Source: Dendrophyllia cribrosa
Lineage: Eukaryota; Cnidaria; Anthozoa; Scleractinia; Dendrophylliidae
Direction: 5' to 3'
Assembly: GCA_024195265.1 (NCBI GenBank)
Contig: JAJLRJ010000002.1
Span: 45,330,252 to 45,394,251, forward strand
DNA length: 64,000 nucleotides
The notes beneath the pieces were generated by a model. That model was not told the DNA's origin and searched no databases. It was given only the letters and a program-made list of their open reading frames with translations. How positions within the stretch are numbered: the stretch's first letter is position 1; every line of letters starts with the position of its first letter. Below, piece after piece: positions 1-8,127 of the stretch. The position numbers and the translations under genes were made by a program.

Positions 1-288
1 AATGTAATTATACTATAGGTTACAAATTGTAATGATAATGCTGCGAGCAGATGCTGGGCAGTAAAACATAACGGAAACAGTAAATTTACATACAGATTTT
101 GATAATTTCATAAATTTATTTATTGGGTCAATTACCATGATTTTCGAATTACATAAACAAAAAAAAGCAAGGCTGATTTACTATTATTTATAGCTGATTA
201 GATCCTCAATTTGGATCCGGTGTTTCTGTTTTGTTACGTTGGTCCTTGCCTTAAAAATTGCAATCGAATTACATACCATATAAGTAGT

Positions 289-542
289 TCTTTGTGATCC
301 ATTGTTCAATCGGCAAACTCTGAGCACGTAACAACGCTAAAAAACTCATAAAAGAACATTGCCTTTCCCGTGAAATGTCACCAAATTGTTCGTGACCTTG
401 ATGAATGCTCTTTGTGATCCATTGTTCAATCGGCAAGAGCCAAAACAACGCTGAAAAACTCATAAAACAAAACATTGCCTTCCCCGCGAAATGTCACTAA
501 ATCGTTCGTGACCTTGATGAATGCTCTTTGTGATCCATTGTT
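289..542. repeat. Direct repeats, about 118 bp period
   Basis: Two adjacent copies (289-407 and 408-524) and a truncated third (525-542) of a block that starts ctttgtgatccattgttcaa and ends gaccttgatgaatg. A further copy, lacking the first bases, lies beyond the inverted repeat at about 1259-1369. The array recurs at about 31448 and 62693. No coding content is evident. Confidence 0.85.
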
Positions 543-566
543 CAGCGTAACGCGTAGGCAACACAG

Positions 567-679
567 TTGAATTATTTAACGACTACGTACCGCGTAGCAA
601 GAAAAAATATTGCCCTGTCCTCTTGGATTATTTAACGACTGCGTACCGCGTAGGCAAGAAAATATGTTGCCTTGTCATG
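567..679. repeat. Two adjacent 57 bp direct repeats
   Basis: Two similar segments, about 567-622 and 623-679, each contain attatttaacgact followed by a gtaccgcgtag motif. Together with the preceding direct repeats they form a short repeat cluster next to the inverted repeat. They recur in units 2 and 3. Confidence 0.7.
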
Positions 680-718
680 TCTTCATACTGCCACTGCGCA
701 CTGCGTACAGACTTTTTT

Positions 719-1222
719 CCTGAGCACAGGCGACCCAAGCTCACTATCAGATAACCGGGACGTGACCCTTGCGTTATGAGCGGTATTGTGTTACAAAGAT
801 TCGATTTATAAAGGTTTGTATGGGAACTCAACGGTTTTGCATCGAAACTTAAAAATTCGAATCGTATGTGAATAAAATTGACTTACCCTGTTGCTGTGTT
901 GTATTCTTTGTTGTTTGCCTGCTCCTCGGGGCGATTTAACGCGATTTCGGCGAGTTATAAGAAAGGAACACCCAAATAACGATAACTCGCCGAAATCGCG
1001 TTAAATCGCCCCGAGGAGCAGGCAAACAACAAAGAATACAACACAGCAACAGGGTAAGTCAATTTTATTCACATACGATTCGAATTTTTAAGTATCGATG
1101 CAAAACCGTTGAGTTCCCATACAAACCTTTATAACTCGAATCTTTGTAACACAATACCGCTCATAACGCAAGGGTCACGTCCCGGTTATCTGATAGTGAG
1201 CTTGGGCCGCCTGTGTCCTGAG
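719..1222. repeat. Long inverted repeat (fold-back), unit 1
   Basis: Left arm 719-958 and right arm 982-1222 are reverse complements with few mismatches, separated by 23 bp. The arms run from cctgagcacagg to the centre motif ggcgagttat and back. Compared with unit 2, this copy has lost about 23 bp at the end of the left arm, so its centre is no longer symmetric. It may be a fold-back or MITE-type element; no transposase is present. Confidence 0.9.
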
Positions 1223-1369
1223 GCACTCGAAATGGCAGGGTATTCTGCAGTTACTCCGGTCCATTGTTCAATCGGCAAACTCTGAGCACGTAACAACGCT
1301 GAAAAACTCATAAAAAACATTGTCTTCCCCGTGAAATGTCATTAAATCGTTCGTGACTTTGATGAATGC

Positions 1370-2200
1370 TTCCAGCAACAAATAAGTTCGAATTTGGCAT
1401 GATACATTTGCAAGTATCGAAGAAGCGAAGAGAAGCGAGAATGTGCTACGGACGGCGAAAGATGCATCCAGATCCAGGCGCATCTAAGTTATGATGACAC
1501 CGCTGGACGTACGCTTGCTCAAAATCATCGTGACAAACATCAAAATCTCAAAAATCGAGACTGCAGCAGCATAACATAAAGCACAGGGAACCCAAGCAAC
1601 CACAGGCAAACCAAAGATTTAAGTGTGCTACTCGCCTGGGGGCTCGCAGCAATAATAGGCCCTTTGCATAACGTCACAAATATGTCAAGACAATGAGTGA
1701 CTGGATGGCATGGAGAACAGTGGGATTTCGAAAACAATGAATAGACAATGAAACATTCCGATCACTGAACCGTGACTGAATAGCACTATTGTTATGCAAG
1801 TATGCAAATGGCCTATTGAGTGGAATAACATGTATTGTTGCAAAACTCATTAAGATGCAAGTGTTTGATTTGAGATCAAACACGGTTTTGAACTGAAATC
1901 AAAACCCTAAAGATCTTGATCTGGTGTTTCATTGGGTATCAAGACTCATCCACCTGACCCAAATGGACGTCATTTATTGGCTGGTTACTTTATGAATTAT
2001 TAATGAATTTGAGAAATGATTTTCTCGCGCTCTCTTTGTGCTGCGCCTTCCGTCGAGTTATCCAAGATAACGTAAAAGCAAATCCTCCGAAATAAAGATA
2101 ATGGTTGCCGAAAATCCCACTTAATCTTAAGTTGCTTTATACAACCGGGCCCACGCTAAGAAGTAACGAAAACGTTACGTGAGATTCACCCTCACTCCAC
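1370..2200. other. No gene recognised
   Basis: Non-coding by inspection. Unit 2 carries an extra segment near 32982-32995, where unit 1 reads gcaagtatgcaaatgg, and a rewritten stretch at 2170-2215. These are part of the divergence confined to the first 8.1 kb. I see no RNA gene, transposase or convincing exon here. Confidence 0.5.
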
Positions 2201-2548
2201 TTGCAACCCTCGGCCCTTCGTGGTGAGCTCACTCGCCAGCTCGTTTACTTGGCTTCAAAATGTGACTCAAAATGCGAGCAAGCATACAGGCTATACAATA
2301 GATCTTCCACGAAGTGCCAACAAGAGGCCTGGGAACGCGTCACGATCTATTTTTCAAGTGAGAATTCCTTTGTCGTGAAAGTTTTAAATTATGTTTCTTC
2401 AAGTGAGCATTTTGAACATGAGATCAGACCAGAATGCTACGATGCCAACAGAATGCTATTTCAGAGTTACAATCGTACCTGTGGGAGGGTACCCGGGGTA
2501 GCTAGCCTTTACGACCTGATTGTAACCGGATCTTGGGACAAAAGGTGA
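2201..2548 (+). CDS. Hypothetical short open frame, 115 aa
   Basis: The frame encodes 115 residues with five cysteines and no recognised domain, signal peptide or membrane segment. In unit 2 the upstream part is altered, so the frame starts later (33451-33750, 99 aa), but the remainder stays open with two synonymous changes and one Ser-to-Leu change. There is no supporting splice or promoter evidence and no recognised homology. It could be a chance open frame or part of an exon of an unknown gene. I do not assign a function. Confidence 0.2.
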   Translation: MQPSALRGELTRQLVYLASKCDSKCEQAYRLYNRSSTKCQQEAWERVTIYFSSENSFVVKVLNYVSSSEHFEHEIRPECYDANRMLFQSYNRTCGRVPGVASLYDLIVTGSWDKR

Positions 2549-2600
2549 CGGTACGTTCATCTGGAGTGAACTTTATAAAGTGATAATTAAAGGGACACGA

Positions 2601-2725
2601 AGGGACACTGTCACAAGGGCGCATGCATTTTTGAAATTGACACTTCGACTTGAAAAATTTAAGCTAAACTTTTCAAGTTTCGATTCGAGAAACTGGCGCA
2701 TGCGCCCTCGTGACAGTGTCTCTTT
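2601..2725. mobile_element. MITE-like element with terminal inverted repeats
   Basis: The left end (2601-2627) reads gggacactgtcac followed by agggcgcatgc. The right end (2695-2725) is its reverse complement with minor mismatches. An inner palindrome (cttgaaaa ... ttttcaag) lies between them. The size of about 125 bp and the lack of coding sequence fit a non-autonomous DNA element. The copy in unit 2 is at about 33803-33927. Confidence 0.75.
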
Positions 2726-3350
2726 AAAGTGAAAATGACAGTGATTTTTTTATTTGCTTGATCGAATCTACATGATGTTCTGATAAGAAAATGGAAAAAA
2801 AATTGCGATATCGATTTTTCTTCTCTGCGTTGTAGCCGTCTAAAAACGTAAAATTTCACTTCCGGTGTGTTACAAAACCGCGTCAGAAGAAAGACTGGAA
2901 ATAGTCCGTTGTGACGTAAATACAAGAATGCCGGTGTCGAGGTTTCTCAGTTCCTCACATTTTTTGATGGTTCTATTAACTAAAGGTGTGTTGTCTATGG
3001 TTGTAGCAACACGCACCAAAAAACGGAGGAAATGAGAAATCGTTGAAACTGAACTAATGAGAAAATAAAACGCTCTGGGTAAAGTTGGATCTTGTACCTA
3101 AAAAAAGGTAATCAGCTATTGAGTTTGGAATTCTTTTTCAGTTTTCTATCTTTTGGCTGATAATTGAAATCAATACGTATCTCTTAGAAAAGTAACTTTT
3201 AGGGCCGCGTTATTTTAATACGATAAAAGGGTTAAGAAAAATGGGGCCTGAATACTAGTAGGAATAATACAGGCAGCTTTCATTCAATATTTCGCCATGA
3301 TATGGGCATAGAATTGCATTAAAAAAGGCCATTTGATAATGATCCTGGAC

Positions 3351-3356
3351 TTTATT
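3351..3356 (-). terminator. Relic poly(A) signal
   Basis: AATAAA on the minus strand, in the context ggactttatt, lies below the relic exon at 3515. The same context follows genes A and B, so the duplication that made the relic included the 3' flank. Confidence 0.5.
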
Positions 3357-3514
3357 TCTACTGAAACAGAATGACTTTGAAACCTGCCGGTAAGAATACG
3401 TCTGAAGAAGTAATGCAGTTTCTTTACATATTTTTGGTTATTTTATACGCTAAAGTCAGTTTTAGGTTTTAGAAAAGCTTTTTAAGAAAGTCCCGGTGGT
3501 CACATGACATCCAT

Positions 3515-3700
3515 TTACTGCTGAGCTTTTGACAACTCTTTAATGAAGATCCAGGACATTTCGGCCCAGCCTGTATCTGCGTCAGTATTCTTGTGGCCTT
3601 TGTTGCTGTTTCCAACCCAATCCCACTCCCATATGAAATGATGATTAAGGGGACACTGTTCCGGTTGATATATCGAGGGGGGACTGCCATATAAAACTGA
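3515..3700 (-). pseudogene. Relic of a CTHRC1-like last exon, unit 1
   Basis: The minus strand reads in frame through DADTGWAEMSWIFIKELSKA and a stop (TAA at 3515-3517), matching the C-terminus of genes A and B. The conserved GFWVGKC region has become DWVGNSN, so a cysteine is lost. Further upstream only fragments such as QFYM and INRN can be aligned, and the frame is interrupted. No collagen exon or signal-peptide exon accompanies it. The 3' flank (about 3050-3500) is similar to the flank of gene A at 6320-6780, so this is a partial duplicate of that locus lying about 3.3 kb away in the same orientation. Confidence 0.8.
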
Positions 3701-4058
3701 TGAGCGTTCTTGTCAGAAATGCAAAAAAAAAAACACCCTAAAAGGTACCACAATAACTCTTGATGGGCGTGGCTCAAATGGATTGTTTACCTCTCACTGC
3801 AGGTACGAATTCTATAACAACACATGTCATTTTGTGTCATACCGTACCGCGATAATTCTAATGGTGACTCCTAAAAGATACGACGATCACCCCCGCCATT
3901 TTTATATGAGACCCCTCACGGGGGTTTCAGGTTTTAGGCTTGTCTTTAGATTGCGAAATCACCGGATTTTAAGAAACTACGTTATTTTGGATATACTAAC
4001 GAGAAGTCCAAGGACTACTGCAAAGCTGATACAACGAGTAAATATATTTCAAACAATA

Positions 4059-4087
4059 TTTCGGCTGGCCAGACCAGCCTTCTTCAG
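4059..4087 (-). ncRNA. Hammerhead-ribozyme-like motif
   Basis: On the minus strand CTGAAGA is followed by a 6 bp hairpin (GGCTGG / CCAGCC) and then GAAA. This is the order of the conserved core of a hammerhead ribozyme: CUGANGA, stem II, GAAA. Penelope-like elements are known to carry hammerhead ribozymes in their terminal repeats. An unpaired A precedes the hairpin, and I could not find convincing stems I and III, so self-cleavage is doubtful for this copy. Confidence 0.4.
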
Positions 4088-4225
4088 GTAATAAGATGTT
4101 ACTAAATTATAAAATGAAAATACAACATATAAAGGAGAATGTCGCAATACACATTTAAAAAATGAGGAGGGGCGGAAATGACCTACAAGATAATAAAAAC
4201 TAAAGATAAGGCTAGTATACGTAAA

Positions 4226-4972
4226 CTACAATTCATCACGTCTGTTCAACCCACGTGGTTCTAGTGTTTTCGCTCTATCTATTAAATACGACTCTCTGGC
4301 TTTTCGAATATAATCCCGTGAATTGTGAATTATTTCTAGTGGAATAAGCTGCATGTCAGTGTTGGAATGGTTAGAATGGGAAAGAAAGTGTTCAGAGACA
4401 GTAGTAGGTTTGGATTTAATGTTAGGTTTGTCAACGGATCGTCGATGTTCGTTAAATCTGTCTTTAAGACGTCGCTTAGTTTCACCAATGTATTGTAAAT
4501 GGCAGCGGTTACATTGTATCATGCAGATTAAGTTTTTAGTGTTACAGGTTATATGTGAAGTGATGGAACGGGTTTCGCCTGTAGAATAAAAGATATAGTC
4601 TTTAAGACCGTTGGTGATGTAAGGACAAGTGGCACAATCTTGTCCACAACGGAAAGAGCCCAGTGGTAAATTAGTATTGTTAGAGGTGGTGTGTGGTAAT
4701 TGCGCTCTAACTAAAAGGTCGCGTAGGTTAGCACTACGTCTGTAAGCAACGAAAGGTGGGTGTTTAAAGACGTCCCGGCATTGATTGGAGGAGAGTAATA
4801 TGTTAAAATGTTTGCGTAAGATATTGGAGATGCGAGAAATAACTGGGTTATATGTAACAACGAAAGGTAAATGGTCAGTGGAATCATCAGGTTTAGTTAG
4901 CAAGGCGTCATTGCCAGAAATATTAGTAGCGCGCAGAAACTGTCGGTTAAGGAAAGTTTTGTGATGGAGCCA
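4226..4972 (-). CDS. GIY-YIG endonuclease tail of a Penelope-like element
   Basis: Open frame of 248 residues without its N-terminal reverse transcriptase. Counting from the methionine at 4903, a cysteine cluster CGQDCATC lies at 86-93, and the degenerate GIY-YIG core ICMIQC ... QYIGET at 126-142. Conserved RFNEH (Arg149, His153) and PLE (Glu190) follow, and the end is LEPRGLNRRDEL. In Penelope-like elements this domain nicks target DNA to prime reverse transcription. The frame is open here but broken in unit 2. As the polymerase is missing, this copy cannot be autonomous; the true start is lost, so the given upper bound is only the limit of the open frame. Confidence 0.8.
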   Translation of the reverse strand, partial: WLHHKTFLNRQFLRATNISGNDALLTKPDDSTDHLPFVVTYNPVISRISNILRKHFNILLSSNQCRDVFKHPPFVAYRRSANLRDLLVRAQLPHTTSNNTNLPLGSFRCGQDCATCPYITNGLKDYIFYSTGETRSITSHITCNTKNLICMIQCNRCHLQYIGETKRRLKDRFNEHRRSVDKPNIKSKPTTVSEHFLSHSNHSNTDMQLIPLEIIHNSRDYIRKARESYLIDRAKTLEPRGLNRRDEL

Positions 4973-5023
4973 TTAATATTGCAAAATATCTAAGCTGCAA
5001 AAAGTATTTCATTTGGGGTTTGT

Positions 5024-5150
5024 CTCGGTGTAAAAACCTGTGACTTTTTTCTTTGTTTTCTACCTTTGTTGTCTTGCACTCTATTGTTTCAGTACCTTTT
5101 GTTTTCGTTGTTTTACGTCACTCGTGAGTTTGGCAGGTTTTTACACCGAG
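5024..5150. mobile_element. Small element with perfect 17 bp inverted ends
   Basis: ctcggtgtaaaaacctg at 5024-5040 is repeated as its exact reverse complement at 5134-5150. The 127 bp element has no coding content and lies at the truncated 5' end of the Penelope-like fragment. The same element is in unit 2 at about 36251-36377. Confidence 0.7.
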
Positions 5151-6620
5151 GATGAGCCCTCATTTGACTCAGTTATAGAAGCACGCACTGACCAGACGAT
5201 CGGAAGAAGTCGGTGACACTTGACCTTCTTCGCATCATGTTGACACCTTCTCCGGTAACTTTAGTCGGTACTTTGACAACCTTCACGTAAGTATTGTGGC
5301 CAATAAGAAACGGTTGTCCTATTTCGTAAAACTAAGAACCAATTAAAATATAGCTAATATCATTCTCGCACGGGCGGACGGTATTTTAACGTTCGGATGC
5401 TCTTTCATCGGCGTCGGCATCGTGCTTAGATCCGCCCGCAAATCACAAACACAAGTGACATCTGGATAAGATGGTAACTTACACTCGTGACAGCCACGGA
5501 AGCAAGGATTCTTTGAGGTGAAAGTTTGTTACCTTTCATTTAATAAGCCGATCTGAACACGAGAACAAATGCTGAAACGAGGCCAGCTATATTTTGAGAG
5601 TCACAGTTATCCTACATGTGCGTGGGAACCCACAGTAGCTCGTTTCCGCAATCTGATTGTGGCCCGTTTTTTTTGGACAAAACTGAGACAATTCAAAATG
5701 TTAGTCAAGCATTTGTTTCTCATGACTCTGTTCGTATTTACAAAATATAATTTGGAACACGTTTTTTGGATTTGAACATAGAAAATACATAAGATAAAAC
5801 AAAGAGACAGGCCAAACACAACTCTCACTACTTAGTCGCAAATGAATTTTAAACCTTTAGAATAGAGCTTTTCAAAGTTTTCCTTTAGATGCGATAAGTC
5901 GCAATTATCTGCCTTGCCCTATAATATTAACCCTTTTAACAGGAGTTCATGCTGTCTGACGGTCATTCAAAATATTTTCTTCATGCCATCGTTTTGCGCT
6001 AGCTCTTCTGGCATATCTTCGGGTTACTTTGGTTTACAAGTAAGAACAATAAATTTCTATTGGGCCGTAATTTCACGGATATAAACGGCTTTTTTTCGTA
6101 AAGCCTTACAAAATTAATGAAAAGAACTTCAAACAACTTTATAACTTATTTCTACACAGGGTCTCGTATTGAATAAAGGCTGAAAGCAACTTGAAAATGA
6201 CTTTAGCTAGCCAAGAAATACCGACTGGGACCAGAGGCAATCTTTTAACCTACGGTAAAGCACAGATATTAGGCCACAAAAATAGATGAACGTGGCGGAT
6301 TAATGGAGTGTAAAAAATAAACTAACGAGAAATTAAAATGTTCCAGGTAAAGTTGGAGTTGGATCTTGTACCTAAAAAAGGCGATGCATGATCTATTGAG
6401 TTTGGACTTCTTTTTTAGTTTCTTATCTTTGGGCTGATACTTGAAAGCAAAACGTATCTCCTGGCTTAGAAAAGAAACTTTTAACTGTGCGTTATTTTAA
6501 TACGACAAGAGGGTTAAGAAAAATGGGGCCTGAATACTAGTAAATATAATACAGGCAGCTGTCATTCAATTGCATTACATTGCAGAATTGCATTAAAAAA
6601 GAAGGCCGTTTGATATAATG
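5151..6620. other. No gene recognised
   Basis: Non-coding by inspection apart from short open frames without recognisable domains (for example 5569-5775). The stretch from about 6310 to 6780 is the 3' flank of gene A and is paralogous to the flank of the relic at 3050-3500. Confidence 0.5.
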
Positions 6621-6629
6621 ATCCTGGAC

Positions 6630-6635
6630 TTTATT
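6630..6635 (-). terminator. Poly(A) signal of CTHRC1-like gene A
   Basis: AATAAA on the minus strand, 160 bp below the stop codon. The surrounding ggactttatt is shared with gene B (21466) and the relic (3351). It is a good candidate cleavage and polyadenylation signal. Unit 2 copy: 37868-37873. Confidence 0.6.
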
Positions 6636-6794
6636 TTTACTAATGCAGAATGAGTTACAAACCTGCCGGTAAGAATGCGTGCGAACAAGCAATGCAGTTT
6701 CTTTACATATTTCTCGTTATTTTATAAACTAAAGTCAGTTTTAGGTTAAACGAAAAGCCTTTTAAGAAAGTCCAGGTGATCACGTGTCACCCCA

Positions 6795-8127
6795 TTACTG
6801 CTGAGCTTTTGACACCTCTTCAATGAAGATCCGGGACATTTCGGCCCAGCCAGTATCTGCGTCAGCGCTCTTGTAGCCAGTGGAACACTTTCCGACCCAG
6901 AACCCCACGCGCACCTTTCCCTTGTGAATGTTATTACAGTGACCTTCAATGTGGCGATGACGGTGAAGATTTTGCAGAGGGCTTCTGCCGGTTTGCATGT
7001 AGAATGCGCCTTCGATAGGCCCAGGAGAGCTGCACTCGGCGCCATTGAAGGTGAAATACCAGCGACTACAGCATTGGTTGCAGTTGTAAATCCTAAGGTT
7101 ACCAGCAAAGAAGACATGGAGGGCAGTGTCTGTGTAGTTCTTCATGAAGTCACAGTTCTGTCAAATAAAGATAGTACTGTATTGTTATAATATCTAAAAT
7201 CTTTGGTGAGAAAAAATAATCAGTCCTAGATCCGTTCAAAACCGAAGCGGTTTTCTGTTATTTTCACAGCAGTTACCAAACGAATAAGATGCTATATATT
7301 ATTGAAAAAACAAAGTAGCATTCATCACGTACATATATGACTCCTGAATCTTTTCCGTCCTCCTTTTTCCAGGTGCACTCCTTCCAGTTCATGTGTGAAG
7401 ACAGTCGAGAAGTTCCACTGTCGCCTTTGCCCCCTCTCTCTCCTTTTTGGCCGGTGGAACCCTGGATGCCAGGTTCTCCCTTTGCTCCCTTCTTCCCTGC
7501 CACACCACTTGGTCCCTGGAGTCCAGTCTTACCCGAGCTGCCCAGGTCTCCTTTGGCTCCGTCACGGCCAGGTGCCCCAGGGGCGCCTGGGACACATGTC
7601 ATGTATGTCCACATCCCAGTTTGTCCGCCATTACAGGATGGAAGAGGCTGTGATAAAACAGAAAACAAATACTGAATAGAAAGTTTTTCAAGTATCATTC
7701 TTAGTTCTGTATACTTTTCATATTTGTCATTTTCAACGGAGAATAACGTATAGCATATCTTATAATTTTTAATCTAACTTATTTTATTACTTTCCTAAGT
7801 ATCAAATTTGAACTTCGTTATTCTAAAGGATTTGTATTCACAACCATAGCCCTTGGATTGTCGACTTAATAACTTCGTCAGTTCTGTTATTTGCACATTC
7901 GATTTAGAATTTATTTTTGCACATTTCGGCAATTTCATAGGAAAGTTTTTTAGTTTTGCAGCTTTTTCAACTAACTTTTCACTGTCTCATAATAAAAATC
8001 TACTGACCTTGTTGTCACGTGGTTTGCTGCTACTGTTGTTATCAGACGCAGAGCATAAAGTGACGAGTGATAAAATCAGTACACATAACATGATGGCCAG
8101 TGGAAAGTCCATACGAGATTGCGCCAT
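6795..8127 (-). CDS. CTHRC1-like secreted collagen-repeat protein, gene A (intact, unit 1)
   Basis: Three exons on the minus strand: 8008-8127, 7333-7647 and 6795-7157. Both introns have GT/AG ends and are phase 0. The product is 265 residues. Residues 1-27 form a signal peptide with a hydrophobic core (LAIMLCVLILSLVTL) and likely cleavage after CSA. Exon 2 gives [14 protein letters not shown], then about 20 Gly-X-Y triplets (residues 61-120), then NWKECTW. Exon 3 gives the C-terminal domain with YFTFNGAEC, GFWVGKC, TGW and SRIFIEE, which are hallmarks of collagen triple helix repeat containing protein 1. Vertebrate CTHRC1 is about 243 residues, is secreted, trimerises and modulates Wnt/planar polarity signalling; that role here is inference. 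Sequons at NNSS and NYT could be glycosylated. The paralogue gene B lies 14.8 kb away in the same orientation. Confidence 0.92.

Larger units (their letters stand above)
3995..4972 (-). mobile_element. 5'-truncated Penelope-like retroelement, unit 1
   Basis: The minus strand carries the C-terminal coding part of a Penelope-like element (4226-4972) followed by a 3' region to about 3995. That region includes a hammerhead-like motif at 4059-4087 and the ggctggccagaccagcc stem. The reverse transcriptase part is absent: the frame stops at 4973, next to a fold-back at 5024. 5' truncation is usual for retroelements copied by target-primed reverse transcription. Confidence 0.8.

Noticed and set aside
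289..542. Possible CRISPR-like array
   Set aside because: The repeats are about 118 bp, contiguous and degenerate, with no unique spacers, in an animal genome with introns.
628..831. Minus-strand 67-residue frame
   Set aside because: It lies across the 57 bp direct repeats and an arm of the long inverted repeat, and no domain is recognisable.
5569..5775. 68-residue plus-strand frame kept in both units
   Set aside because: Short, with an overlapping opposite-strand frame, no domain, and only two closely related copies to compare.
6746..7117. Other minus-strand frames over gene A and gene B last exons (6746-7117, 21519-21749)
   Set aside because: Shifted readings of the CTHRC1 C-terminal exon without domain similarity.
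7337..7698. Proline-rich open frames on the plus strand opposite gene A exon 2 (also at 22116-22449, 38580-38920 and 53354-53687)
   Set aside because: They are antisense shadows of the Gly-X-Y coding exon; the collagen codon pattern suppresses stops in other frames.
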